DNA of 64,000 nt from Corynebacterium pygosceleis. Its GTDB lineage: Bacteria; Actinomycetota; Actinomycetes; Mycobacteriales; Mycobacteriaceae. Where the stretch lies: the NCBI RefSeq assembly GCF_016595275.2, contig NZ_JAENIQ020000002.1:186001-250000 (forward strand). Direction: 5' to 3'. The first letter of the stretch is position 1; every line of letters begins with the position of its first letter. A model generated the notes under the pieces. That model had not been told where the DNA came from and ran no database searches. It was given only the letters and a program-made list of their open reading frames with translations. A program made the translations under genes and the position numbers. Shown here in pieces: positions 10,989 through 22,917 of the stretch.

Positions 10989-13019
10989 TCAGCCGAGATG
11001 CAGTGGATCGATCTGGATTCGCAACGGCAGCTCATCCTTCCGGACCGCTCTGGCGGTCCGTGCGGCCCGCAGCGCCCGACCGAGTGCGCTCCGCGGCCCC
11101 GCACCGAGCGGGACCCGGATGAGCATCCGCTGGGGTGGACCGAAACGGGATTCATCGTAGTCCCCGGGCAGCGCGGACCCCGGGGGGAGATCGACGGGGC
11201 CGAGAACATCCGCCCCCGGCGGAAGATCCACCAGACCGAGGAAATCATCGAGCGTGGACTGGGGCCCGTCCACCGCCGCCATGTGTACGGCGGGGGGGAG
11301 ATCGACCTCCCTCCGCTCGGCGAGCTCGGCGGCCGCGGCCGTGGTCGTGTCCCAACGGATGAGCGCCTGAACCACGGGAAGCGCCGGAGCCGCGACGACG
11401 ATCACCTCCCCACCCCTGTCGTTGGAGGAGACGAGGCTCGCGGCCGCCATCCACTTCGCCAGAGTGTCCTCTGTGGCACGCAGATCAGCCCGACCGAGGA
11501 GTGCCCAGGTGTCGAGCAGCAGACAGGCGCCGTAGGCCCCACCGGTGACGGCGGGTTCCGCCCCCGGGGTGGAGACCACGAGTCTCGCCCCCGGGGGAAC
11601 CGCGTCGAGGACCCGAGATCCACCGGACGTGGAGACCGGCGTCTTCGGGAAGGCCCGCCCCAGTTCCTCGGCCGTCCGTTCGGAGCCCAGGACCACCGCC
11701 CGCAGCCTGACCGACCCGCAGGTGCCGCACCGGTGACCGGCAGCGGGTCTACCGCACCATCGGCAGGTCGGGACACCCGGGGTGTCATCACCGGTCGACG
11801 GCAGTCCGAGAGGCCCGTTGCAGGAGCGGCACCGTGCCGGAACGCGACACCGCCCGCAGGCGAGCGTCGGTACGTAACCTTTTCTCGGGGTCTGGATCAG
11901 CACCGGTTCATCCCGGGCGAGTGCCCGCCGCACCGCATCGAAGGCGACCGCCGGGAGCCTCGCGGACCGCGCCAACGGATCACGTTCCAGGGCTGTGTCG
12001 CTGTCGGCGGTGGCCCGGACCCGCGGCATCCGCTGCCGCAGGACCTCCCGGGGAGCGACGAGACCGTGCATCCACCCCTGCTCGACCATCAGTTGGACCT
12101 CAGCCGTCCGCGTGTGTCCGCCGATGATCAGCGCGCACCCGCACTGGGCGCTGCGGGTCGTGAGGACCTCGCGGGCGTGGGTGTAGGGCGCACGCGGATC
12201 GACCAGGTTGTCGTCGCCGTCGTTCAGGAGCACCACCAGACGCAGATCCCTGACCGGGGCGTAGGCCGCACTCCTGGTTCCGATGACGAGCCGCCCCTGT
12301 CCGTGGAGGATCGAGAGGAAGCGCCGGTAACGGGCCTGTGGCCCGAGTGCGGAGTTCAGAACCGTCACCTGGCGCGCGGACACGAGTTCGCGGAGCGCCT
12401 CCCCGAGGGCGTCGACGTCACGTTGATCGGGGAGAACGACGAGCACTCCCCCGCCGGTCTGGGCGGTCGCCACCGCGAGACCGGCGACCGCCCGGGCCCA
12501 GTCGTCGCCGGGCGCGATCTGCCACGCGGCCCGGGCGGCCCTCCCCGCGAGGACGGCGTCGACGAAGTTCGGGCCGTGGAGGTAGCTGATCCACGGGGAG
12601 AGGTCGGGGTCGGTGACGGTGCCCAGTTCATCCCACGGTGTCGAGATGTCGGAGTTCTCCGCCGTCGCGTGACGGGCGGGTACGGCGGAGCGGATGAGAT
12701 CACTGCGGATCCCGCCGTAGCGGTCGCAGAGCGCCTCGACCAGTGCACGGGTCTGCTCCGGGTACACGACCTCCGGGGAGATCACACGTTCCAGCCATGC
12801 CAGGTTCCCCGTGTGGTCGCTGACGGAGGTGCGGGAGAGCACGACGGCGTCGACGAGCCTCCCGGCGAACCGGACCCGGACCCGGACACCCGGCCTGCAT
12901 CCCTCGTGCTGATCCTCGTCGACGAGGTAGTCGAAGGGGCGGTCGAGATGCGCCAGTCCGAGAAGCGGCAGCACCCTGGCCACCGGCGCACTCGGAGCCG
13001 GGGAACGGGGTTTGGACAT
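10989..13019 (-). CDS. priA: PriA-like primosomal protein N' lacking helicase motifs
   Basis: Homologue of the replication restart protein PriA. The 676 residues keep the N-terminal DNA-binding domain (VARVLPLLGLAHLDRPFDYLV) and the central cysteine cluster for zinc (CGRC, CRSC, CRWC, CGTC around residues 400-450), but the expected Walker A Gly-Lys-Thr and the DEAH box are absent; where they should be the sequence reads IAPGDDWARAVA and VVLLNDGDDN. This is typical of actinobacterial PriA, annotated as probable replication restart protein without ATPase. The ATG at 13019 follows a TACAAT hexamer by seven bases, suggesting a leaderless transcript. Confidence 0.92.
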   Translation of the reverse strand: MSKPRSPAPSAPVARVLPLLGLAHLDRPFDYLVDEDQHEGCRPGVRVRVRFAGRLVDAVVLSRTSVSDHTGNLAWLERVISPEVVYPEQTRALVEALCDRYGGIRSDLIRSAVPARHATAENSDISTPWDELGTVTDPDLSPWISYLHGPNFVDAVLAGRAARAAWQIAPGDDWARAVAGLAVATAQTGGGVLVVLPDQRDVDALGEALRELVSARQVTVLNSALGPQARYRRFLSILHGQGRLVIGTRSAAYAPVRDLRLVVLLNDGDDNLVDPRAPYTHAREVLTTRSAQCGCALIIGGHTRTAEVQLMVEQGWMHGLVAPREVLRQRMPRVRATADSDTALERDPLARSARLPAVAFDAVRRALARDEPVLIQTPRKGYVPTLACGRCRVPARCRSCNGPLGLPSTGDDTPGVPTCRWCGRPAAGHRCGTCGSVRLRAVVLGSERTAEELGRAFPKTPVSTSGGSRVLDAVPPGARLVVSTPGAEPAVTGGAYGACLLLDTWALLGRADLRATEDTLAKWMAAASLVSSNDRGGEVIVVAAPALPVVQALIRWDTTTAAAAELAERREVDLPPAVHMAAVDGPQSTLDDFLGLVDLPPGADVLGPVDLPPGSALPGDYDESRFGPPQRMLIRVPLGAGPRSALGRALRAARTARAVRKDELPLRIQIDPLHLG

Positions 13020-13026
13020 GCCGGCA

Positions 13027-13032
13027 ATTGTA
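13027..13032 (-). promoter_or_regulatory. Leaderless -10 element of priA
   Basis: TACAAT on the minus strand ends seven bases before the priA ATG, so transcription would begin at or next to the start codon. No Shine-Dalgarno is visible, which agrees with a leaderless mRNA. No recognisable -35. Confidence 0.45.
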
Positions 13033-13055
13033 TATCGGCCGCCGCGTCCGCCGGA

Positions 13056-14279
13056 TCAGAGACCTGCCGCGACGCGGAGTTCCTCGACCCTGTTGAGCTG
13101 CTCCCAGGGGAGATCCAGGTCGGTTCGGCCGAAGTGCCCGTAGGCGGCCGTGTCGGCGTAGATCGGCCTGAGCAGATCCAGTTCACGGATGATCGCGCCG
13201 GGCCGGAGGTCGAAGACCTCCGCGACGGCGGCCTGGATGTCGGAGTCCGTCAGATCACCGTGCCCGGTACCGAAGGTCTCGACGTAGAGTCCGACCGGTT
13301 TGGCCCGGCCGATCGCGTAGGCGACCTGGACCTCGGCCCGGTCGGCGAGACCCGCCGCGACGATGTTCTTCGCGACCCATCGCATCGCGTAGGCCCCCGA
13401 ACGGTCCACCTTGCTCGGGTCCTTGCCGGAGAAGGCGCCACCACCGTGACGGGCCATGCCGCCGTAGGTGTCGACGATGATCTTCCGGCCGGTGAGTCCG
13501 GCGTCCCCCATCGGACCACCGACGACGAAGGATCCGGAGGGGTTGATGAGGATGGTCAGGTCGTCGTCGACGAAACCCTCGAGTCCGGCGTCCGCGATGA
13601 CGTACCCGATCACGTGCGTACGCAACTGCTCCTCGAGCCACGCCTGGGTCACGTCGGGGTCGTGCTGCGTGGAGATCACCACGGTGTCGAGCCGGACCGG
13701 GCGGTCGTCGGAGTCATAGGCGAAGGTGACCTGCGTCTTCCCGTCGGGCCGGAGATTCGGGACGATACCCTCCTTGCGGACCTGGGTCAGACGACGGGCC
13801 AACCGGTGCGCCGTCGCCGCGGGGAGCGGCATGTACTCGGGGGTCTCGTTTGACGCGTAACCGAACATCAGGCCCTGGTCCCCCGCGCCACTCTGGTTGT
13901 CGTCGTCCCCGGTGTCACCGTTGCGTACCTCGTGCGACGTGTCGACACCGGCCCCGATCTCCCGGGACTGTTCCCCGATCGCGACGGTGACACCGCAGGT
14001 GGTCCCGTCGAAACCGACCTCCGAGGAGGTGAATCCGATGTCCCGGAGCTTCGTCCTCACGAGCGCCGGGATCTCGACGTAGCCGGAGCACCTGACCTCA
14101 CCGACGACGTGGACGAGACCTGTGGTGACGACCGTCTCGACCGCGACACGGGAATGCGGATCAACCTTGAGCATCGCGTCGAGGATCGTGTCGGAGATGG
14201 CGTCACAGATCTTGTCCGGGTGTCCTTCGGTGACCGATTCGCTGGTGAACAGACGGACAGCGGTGGTGCCTGCAGCCAC
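13056..14279 (-). CDS. metK: S-adenosylmethionine synthetase
   Basis: Makes SAM from methionine and ATP. The 407 residues carry the ATP-binding [11 protein letters not shown] near residue 12, [19 protein letters not shown] and the P-loop-like [16 protein letters not shown]. Start GTG at 14279 with AAGGAGGT five bases upstream. The gene has its own strong promoter about 155 bases upstream, with a 16-base McbR-type palindrome lying between -35 and -10, so it is likely repressed when the SAM cycle is full. Next downstream is priA, which has a promoter of its own. Confidence 0.98.
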   Translation of the reverse strand: MAAGTTAVRLFTSESVTEGHPDKICDAISDTILDAMLKVDPHSRVAVETVVTTGLVHVVGEVRCSGYVEIPALVRTKLRDIGFTSSEVGFDGTTCGVTVAIGEQSREIGAGVDTSHEVRNGDTGDDDNQSGAGDQGLMFGYASNETPEYMPLPAATAHRLARRLTQVRKEGIVPNLRPDGKTQVTFAYDSDDRPVRLDTVVISTQHDPDVTQAWLEEQLRTHVIGYVIADAGLEGFVDDDLTILINPSGSFVVGGPMGDAGLTGRKIIVDTYGGMARHGGGAFSGKDPSKVDRSGAYAMRWVAKNIVAAGLADRAEVQVAYAIGRAKPVGLYVETFGTGHGDLTDSDIQAAVAEVFDLRPGAIIRELDLLRPIYADTAAYGHFGRTDLDLPWEQLNRVEELRVAAGL

Positions 14280-14435
14280 GGTACCTCCTTCTCAACTCAT
14301 TGTTTTCCTGGTTCGGCGGGCTCGTGCGGTGTTCCCGGGTACCGGCCGGTTGTTCCCCGGTTGCCCGGGCTGACTGTACGGGGGTGTCGCGGCGGAGCGC
14401 ACCGTCGGGTCGCCGGATGCGGCGGCACCAGAATC

Positions 14436-14441
14436 AATATA
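14436..14441 (-). promoter_or_regulatory. metK promoter, -10 element (with -35 at 14459-14464)
   Basis: On the minus strand TATATT (14441-14436) lies exactly 17 bases downstream of TTGCAG (14464-14459), a good sigma-A-type promoter. It would start transcription near 14429, giving a metK leader of about 150 bases. The leader shows no SAM riboswitch signature that I can recognise. Confidence 0.65.
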
Positions 14442-14455
14442 GACCAAGCTGTCTA
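14440..14455. promoter_or_regulatory. McbR-type operator upstream of metK
   Basis: The 16 bases TAGACCAAGCTGTCTA match the TAGAC-N6-GTCTA consensus described for McbR, the TetR-family repressor of methionine and cysteine genes in Corynebacterium glutamicum, whose regulon includes metK. Here the palindrome fills the spacer of the metK promoter and touches the -10 hexamer, so a bound repressor would block RNA polymerase directly. In C. glutamicum S-adenosylhomocysteine releases McbR. Confidence 0.75.
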
Positions 14456-14517
14456 AATCTGCAAAGGTGTCCTCACCCTCGCCCCGCCGATCCGCCGCTC
14501 CGCCGCGACGTGCCGGG

Positions 14518-15804
14518 TCACCGGTCCGGGATGAGCCGCACGGCGGAATCGAGGATGGCCGACGCGACGCGGAACTTCGTCCCGTCGTCGACCTCGGTCA
14601 CGGAGCCGTCCGGGGTGATCAGCCAACCACGGTTGCGCCGACGCCCGAAGACCTTGCCGGACCCGACGTCGTTGCACATCAGCAGATCACACCCCTTCCG
14701 CCTGATCTTGCGGAGTGCATGGTCGAGGACGGAACCGGTGTCGTCCCCCGTCTCCGCCGCGAATCCCACGATCACCGTGTCCGCGGAAATGCGCCCCTCG
14801 CGTCGAGATGCGGTGAGACCGGCGAGGATGTCCGGATTCTCCGTGAGCTCCACGCCGGTCAACGCCGAGGCACTGTTCTTCTTCAGTTTCGCCGGAGCGG
14901 TGGTGGTGGGCCGGTAGTCCGCCACCGCCGCCGCCATGATGATGATGTCCCGGTCGGTCGCCCGTGCGGCCACCTCCCCCTCGAGTTCGCGCGCCGAGGA
15001 GATGCGGATGAGCTCGACACCGCACGGGACGGGAAGCTCATCGGTGGCCCCGGCGATCAACGTCACCTCGGCCCCGCGTTGCGCGGCGACCTCCGCCAGC
15101 GCGAAGCCCTGCCGTCCGGAACTGCGGTTACCCAGGTAGCGGACCGGATCGATGTTCTCCCGGGTACCGCCGGCGGTGATGAGGACCCGACGGCCGGACA
15201 GGTCCTGCGGCAGCTCGCACCCGTCGAGCCGCAGGAGGGACAGGGCGACGATCTGTTCCGGGTCCGGCAGACGTCCGGCCCCGGTGTCGGGGCCGGTCAG
15301 CCGACCGTGTGCCGGCTCCAGCACCGTGACGCCCCGGTCACGTAGTGTCGCGACATTCGCACGCGTCGCCGGATGGTTCCACATCTCCGTGTGCATGGCG
15401 GGCGCGACGACCACGGGACAGGTGGCCACGAGACAGGTCGCGGTCAGCAGATCGTCCGCTCGCCCGGCGACGAGCCTGGCCATCAGGTCGGCGGTGGCCG
15501 GAGCGATCACCACGAGATCGGCCTCCTGCCCCACCCGCACGTGCTGAACCTCCTCGACACGGTCGAAGACACCGGTGGAGACCGGATTGCCGGACAACGC
15601 CTCGAAGGTCGCGGCACCGACGAAGTTGAGGGCCGACTCGGTGGGCACCACCCGCACGGAATGACCCTGTTCGGTGAAACCACGCACGACATGGCACGCC
15701 TTGTACGCGGCGATACCGCCCGCGACACCGAGCACGATGTTCTGCGGGCGCCGGTCTTCACCGGGTTCGGATTCTACGGTGTCAACGGACGGCGGTGGGG
15801 TCAC
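14518..15804 (-). CDS. coaBC: Bifunctional phosphopantothenoylcysteine decarboxylase / phosphopantothenate-cysteine ligase
   Basis: Two-step coenzyme A enzyme (Dfp). The N-terminal flavin-dependent CoaC half has GVAGGIAAYK, VVIAPATADLMARLVAGRADDLL and the active-site variant APAMHTEMW; the C-terminal CoaB half has ITAGGTRENIDPVRYLGNRSSGRQG and MAAAVADYRP. I chose the GTG at 15804, with AAGGA upstream, giving 428 residues, close to the family length. Another GTG 16 codons upstream lies directly behind a long inverted repeat that would hide its ribosome binding site. Probably in one operon with mihF, gmk and rpoZ. Confidence 0.94.
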   Translation of the reverse strand: MTPPPSVDTVESEPGEDRRPQNIVLGVAGGIAAYKACHVVRGFTEQGHSVRVVPTESALNFVGAATFEALSGNPVSTGVFDRVEEVQHVRVGQEADLVVIAPATADLMARLVAGRADDLLTATCLVATCPVVVAPAMHTEMWNHPATRANVATLRDRGVTVLEPAHGRLTGPDTGAGRLPDPEQIVALSLLRLDGCELPQDLSGRRVLITAGGTRENIDPVRYLGNRSSGRQGFALAEVAAQRGAEVTLIAGATDELPVPCGVELIRISSARELEGEVAARATDRDIIIMAAAVADYRPTTTAPAKLKKNSASALTGVELTENPDILAGLTASRREGRISADTVIVGFAAETGDDTGSVLDHALRKIRRKGCDLLMCNDVGSGKVFGRRRNRGWLITPDGSVTEVDDGTKFRVASAILDSAVRLIPDR

Positions 15805-15856
15805 GGGATCCTTCAATCTTCGGTCGGTGGGCGGTGAGGGGCCGGAAAACACGGAA

Positions 15857-15928
15857 CCCCTTCCCCTTCAGGTACCGGACACGCGTTCGTGGCTGTGGGC
15901 CGACGGATGTCCGTGGAAGGGGAAGGGG
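15857..15928 (-). terminator. Long inverted repeat between rpoZ and coaBC, attenuator-like
   Basis: CCCCTTCCCCTTC at 15857-15869 is the exact complement of GAAGGGGAAGGGG at 15916-15928, and an inner pair CGGACA/TGTCCG (15876-15881 with 15908-15913) extends the stem. On the minus-strand transcript the hairpin follows the rpoZ stop and is trailed by GUGUUUUCC. It could end or attenuate transcription between rpoZ and coaBC, and its 3' arm carries purine-rich Shine-Dalgarno-like sequence that the stem would mask. Confidence 0.5.
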
Positions 15929-15966
15929 TGGTGGCACGGCGTGTGCTTCTCGTCCGACCCTGAAGA

Positions 15967-16242
15967 TCAGCCTTCTTCGTGATCGAGCATTCCGCGGTTG
16001 ATCTCACGGAGAGCAACGGTCAGCGGCTTCGCCTGATTGTCGTCGATCAGCGGGCCGACGAACTCGAAGACGCCTTCATCACGCTGATGGAGATAGCTGT
16101 TGATCTGACGCGCGCGCTTCGCGGCGAAGATCACCAGGGCGTACTTCGAGGACACCTTGTCCAGCAGCTCGTCGATCGGCGGATCGGTGATGCCGACCGG
16201 CGGGTCGAAAACGGCCTCGGTGGCGGTGATGTCATTGCTCAC
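15967..16242 (-). CDS. rpoZ: RNA polymerase omega subunit
   Basis: Small subunit that aids folding and assembly of beta prime. The 91 residues contain the family core [31 protein letters not shown] and the C-terminal stretch [15 protein letters not shown]. Actinobacterial omega is longer at its N-terminus than the E. coli form, as here. It lies between gmk (75 bases) and coaBC, the standard order. Confidence 0.96.
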   Translation of the reverse strand: MSNDITATEAVFDPPVGITDPPIDELLDKVSSKYALVIFAAKRARQINSYLHQRDEGVFEFVGPLIDDNQAKPLTVALREINRGMLDHEEG

Positions 16243-16317
16243 TGTTTAGCACCTTCAAAAGTCGGGAAAGAAAAAGTGGTTCTGGTTCGTCCGGGCCATC
16301 AGGACGGCCCGGACCGG

Positions 16318-16890
16318 TCAGTCGCCGGTGAGGATCGCACGGATCTGCGCGACGGCACTGTCGACGTCGTCGTTCACGACGACATGATCGAACTCGTCGG
16401 CGGAGGCGAGTTCCTCCTTGGCGGTCCGTAGCCGACGTTCGATGACGTCGGCCGGTTCGGTGCCACGTCCGGTCAGGCGTTCCACCAGCACCTCCCACGA
16501 GGGGGGAGCGAGGAACACCGTTCGGGATTCGGGCATGATCCGGGCGACGTTCCGCGCCCCGACCAGATCCACCTCCACGAGTACGGGACGCCGGAGTTCC
16601 AGCGCCTCCCGGACAGGTCCGGCAGGCGTCCCCGACCGCTGGAGGCCACCGTGGATGTCAGCCCATTCAAGCATGTCACCCGCATCGATGGTCCGTTGAA
16701 ATTCCTCCGGGGTGACGTAGAGATAATCACGGCCGTGAACTTCTCCGGGACGTGGCGCACGTGTCGTCATGGACACGGAGAAGAACAGGTCGGGGACTTC
16801 ATCGCGGAGCCGGTTGACCACGGTGGATTTACCGACCGCAGACGGCCCCGCGAGCACGACGAGACGTGCTGGGATCCGATCACCCGACAT
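16318..16890 (-). CDS. gmk: Guanylate kinase
   Basis: Phosphorylates GMP to GDP with ATP. The 190 residues start with the P-loop [19 protein letters not shown] and include the GMP-binding block [20 protein letters not shown] and later RLRTAKEEL. Its start lies eight bases after the mihF stop, so the two are almost certainly cotranscribed with rpoZ and coaBC. Confidence 0.97.
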   Translation of the reverse strand: MSGDRIPARLVVLAGPSAVGKSTVVNRLRDEVPDLFFSVSMTTRAPRPGEVHGRDYLYVTPEEFQRTIDAGDMLEWADIHGGLQRSGTPAGPVREALELRRPVLVEVDLVGARNVARIMPESRTVFLAPPSWEVLVERLTGRGTEPADVIERRLRTAKEELASADEFDHVVVNDDVDSAVAQIRAILTGD

Positions 16891-16898
16891 ATCGACGA

Positions 16899-17225
16899 CT
16901 AGTCCTCTTCGGAGAAGCCGAAACGCTCCAGAAGCGCACGACGCTGGCGGTCACCGAGACCACGGAGACGACGGGTCTGGGCGATCTCGAGCTCCTCCAT
17001 GATCTCCTTGGCCTTGACCTTACCCACCTTGGGCATGGCCTCGAGAAGCGCGGAGACCTTGGTCTTACCGATGATCTCGTCACTCTGTGCCTGGGCGAGC
17101 ACCTCCTTGAGGTTGGTGCCACCTCGCTTCAGCTTCTCCTTCAGCTCGGCACGTGCCTTACGGGCCTCGGCGGCCTTGGCAAGGGCATCCTTGCGCTGCT
17201 CATCGGTCAACTTGGGAAGGGCCAC
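16899..17225 (-). CDS. mihF: Integration host factor, mycobacterial type (mIHF)
   Basis: Actinobacterial nucleoid-associated protein, unrelated to the alpha/beta IHF of enterobacteria; it binds and bends DNA with a helix-two-turn-helix domain. The 108 residues are highly basic, begin [18 protein letters not shown], have a long charged N-terminal helix and the DNA-binding block [23 protein letters not shown]. The start is a GTG at 17225 with GGAGG upstream. It leads the mihF-gmk-rpoZ-coaBC run and has a leader of over 100 bases. Confidence 0.95.
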   Translation of the reverse strand: MALPKLTDEQRKDALAKAAEARKARAELKEKLKRGGTNLKEVLAQAQSDEIIGKTKVSALLEAMPKVGKVKAKEIMEELEIAQTRRLRGLGDRQRRALLERFGFSEED

Positions 17226-17280
17226 GGGGTTCCTCCGTTTTTCTTTTTCTCGGACAGTGTCATTGGGTCATTGGGTAGCC

Positions 17281-17316
17281 TCGGGATCCGGTTCTACCAG
17301 TTCTCGCCGGTCCCGA
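17281..17316 (-). promoter_or_regulatory. Hairpin in the mihF leader
   Basis: TCGGGATCCGG (17281-17291) pairs with CCGGTCCCGA (17307-17316), leaving one bulged base and a loop of about 15. It lies in the untranslated region upstream of mihF; a possible -10 (TAGACT) is about 40 bases further upstream. Its function is unknown; it may stabilise the mRNA or act in autoregulation. Confidence 0.4.
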
Positions 17317-17453
17317 CACGAATAATCTCATCAGTGTCAGCCAGCGAACTTGGAACAGTCTAACACTAGTGGCCCAAAGTCACAGGTCGGGGCCGACGAC
17401 GACAACGGACGCCACCGGAAAAAAGCCTTTGACCAGTGATTTTCAGGGGTACC

Positions 17454-18301
17454 TCAGGCGGCCGGACCGGCGAAGATCCGCGCCTGCTGCGCACAAGCTT
17501 TCCGCAGGTCATGAACATTCGGCCCGTTCCGGAGAACGCCCCTCGAGACATTGGCGAACGCCAGCGGCTCCACACCACGGGTGAGTAACGCCACATCATC
17601 GGGCCCCGCCCCCTGGGCACCGACGCCCGGAAGGAGGACGGGCCCACCGAGCCGGTCGAGCAACGGCGCGGCGGTGACCGTCGCACCGACGACGACACCA
17701 CACGGACCGTATCCCCCGGCTTCGACGAAGGGACGGTTACGGTCCGCACAGGAATCAACGACGTACTGCGCCACCGACGTGCCGTCGGCCCGGTCGGCAC
17801 GTTGCACCTCGGGTCCCTCGGGGTTCGAGGTCGCGGCGAGCACGAACACCCCTCTCCCCTTCTCCAGTGCGAGGGACACCGCCGGGTCCAGTGACCCGAA
17901 ACCGAGGTACGGGGAGACGGTCACGGCGTCCACGGCGAGCGGCGACTCGTCGTCGAGCCAGGCGTCGGCGTACGCGGCCATGGTGGAACCGATGTCGCCC
18001 CGCTTCGCGTCCGCGAGCACGAGGCACCCGGCGTCCCGCAGAGCGCGAATCGTCTCCTCGAGCACGGCGTATCCCGCGCTGCCGTACCGCTCGAAAAAGG
18101 CCACCTGCGGTTTGACGAGTGCCGCGCTGTCGGCGAAGGCCTCGACACAGATGCGGGAGAAGTCCGCGAGCCCGCGGGCGTCGACGGTCAGCCCCCAGTC
18201 ACGGAGCAGACCCGGGTGCGGGTCGATGCCGACGCACAGTCGACCCCGGTCGGCGCCGGCGGCCGCGAGCCGGTCACCGAAGGACGGGGTCACGGTGCCG
18301 T

Positions 18302-18305
<4 letters not shown>
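17454..18305 (-). CDS. pyrF: Orotidine 5'-phosphate decarboxylase, type 2
   Basis: Last step of UMP synthesis. The 283 residues have [16 protein letters not shown] near residue 24 and the catalytic Lys-Asp block [22 protein letters not shown], which is the form of the actinobacterial type 2 enzymes. The start overlaps the carB stop as ATGA, so translation is coupled and pyrF is the last gene of the pyr operon. Its stop is followed by a gene-poor interval holding the mihF promoter region. Confidence 0.97.
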
Positions 18306-21658
<3,353 letters not shown>

Positions 21659-21664
21659 GGGTTC

Positions 21665-22876
21665 TTAACCTTCCGTCGGGGTGCTGCTGGTGGACATGAG
21701 CTCGACGAAACGGTCGAACAGGGGGTTGGCGTCGTGGGGACCGGCCGCGGCCTCCGGGTGGTACTGCACGGAGTACGCGAGTCCGTTGGTGAGGGCGACA
21801 CCCTCGACGACGTCGTCGTTGAGGCAGGTGTGGGTGACCTTCGCTGGTCCGAAGTCTGTGTCGAACTCGACACCGGCCTCACCCTTGAGGGCGAAGCCGT
21901 GGTTCTGGGCGGTGATCTCGACGGTGCCGGTGGAGTGGTCGAGCACCGGGACGTTGATGCCGCGGTGGCCGAACTTGAGCTTGTAGGTCTCCATCCCGAG
22001 CGCGCGGCCGAGGATCTGGTTGCCGAAGCAGATCCCGAAGAACGGGATCTTCGCGGCCAGGACGTCGCGGACCGCGGCGACCATGTTGTCCGCGGTGGCC
22101 GGGTCCCCCGGTCCGTTGGAGACGAAAACACCGTCCGGCGAATAGGAGGAGATGGTCTCGAAATCCGTACCCGCGGGGACGACGACGGTGCGGATGCCGC
22201 GGGCGGCGAAGTTGCGCGGGGTGTTGGTCTTGATGCCCATGTCGAAGGCGACGACGGTGAAACGGTGTTCCCCGTCGGGTTCGACGGTGTAGGGCTCGGT
22301 GCAGCTGACCTCTCCGGCGAGGTCAGCACCGGCCATGGAAGGCTGTTCGTTGACGATCCGGACGAGTTCGTCGGTGTCCCGCTGTGCGTCGGCCCCGCTG
22401 AACACGCCCGCGGACATGGATCCGTGGTTGCGGAGGTGGCGGACGAGTGCCCGGGTGTCGACGCCCCGGATGCCGACGATCCCCTGTTTCCCCATCTCCT
22501 CGGCGAGGGTCCGTTCGGCGCGCCAGTTGGACACCCGGTGCGCCAGATCCCGGACGACGAGGCCCGCGACCCAGATCCGGTCGCCGCGGGACTCCCCGTC
22601 CTCGTCGTTCCATCCGGTGTTGCCGATCTGGGGGGCGGTCGCGACGACGATCTGGCGGTGGTAGGAGGGATCGGTCATCGTCTCCTGGTAGCCGGTCATG
22701 CCGGTGGTGAACACGGCTTCACCGAGGGTGGTGCCGGTGGCGCCGAAACCGAAGCCACGGTAGGTGCGTCCGTCGGCGAGGACGAGAACTGCTGGGATGT
22801 CGGTCCGTTGGGTGTCGACGGAGTCGCTCACGGGGCCGCCTTTCGGTGATGTGGGAAGAGAATCAGATTTATTCAT
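21665..22876 (-). CDS. carA: Carbamoyl-phosphate synthase small chain
   Basis: Glutaminase subunit that passes ammonia to CarB. The C-terminal class I glutamine amidotransferase domain has the nucleophile block FFGICFGNQILGRALG and the later His-Pro-Glu triad residues (SVQYHPEAAAGP). Two starts are possible: ATG 22876 (403 residues), eight bases after a TACAAT hexamer and so suited to a leaderless transcript, and GTG 22831 (388 residues), with AGGCGG upstream and closer to the family N-terminus. The gene may be read both from the pyr operon and from its own promoter. Confidence 0.95.
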   Translation of the reverse strand: MNKSDSLPTSPKGGPVSDSVDTQRTDIPAVLVLADGRTYRGFGFGATGTTLGEAVFTTGMTGYQETMTDPSYHRQIVVATAPQIGNTGWNDEDGESRGDRIWVAGLVVRDLAHRVSNWRAERTLAEEMGKQGIVGIRGVDTRALVRHLRNHGSMSAGVFSGADAQRDTDELVRIVNEQPSMAGADLAGEVSCTEPYTVEPDGEHRFTVVAFDMGIKTNTPRNFAARGIRTVVVPAGTDFETISSYSPDGVFVSNGPGDPATADNMVAAVRDVLAAKIPFFGICFGNQILGRALGMETYKLKFGHRGINVPVLDHSTGTVEITAQNHGFALKGEAGVEFDTDFGPAKVTHTCLNDDVVEGVALTNGLAYSVQYHPEAAAGPHDANPLFDRFVELMSTSSTPTEG

Positions 22877-22884
22877 CAGGCTGT

Positions 22885-22890
22885 ATTGTA
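22885..22890 (-). promoter_or_regulatory. Internal -10 element before carA
   Basis: TACAAT on the minus strand, eight bases before an in-frame ATG, suggests an internal promoter within the pyr operon that makes a leaderless carAB-pyrF message. That would let arginine synthesis draw carbamoyl phosphate when pyrR-pyrBC is repressed. No clear -35. Confidence 0.4.
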
Positions 22891-22917
22891 TGCAATCTTG
22901 TCGTGGGGTGGCCCGGG

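Noticed and set aside
10050..13853. Very long open frame on the + strand (over 1200 codons)
   Set aside because: It lies opposite fmt, priA and metK, whose proteins are clearly recognisable. The composition (Arg, Gly, Pro, Asp) is that of a GC-rich antisense frame and it has no family motif.
14280..14430. SAM riboswitch in the metK leader
   Set aside because: I looked for the conserved cores of the known SAM classes and saw none; the McbR-type operator explains regulation better.
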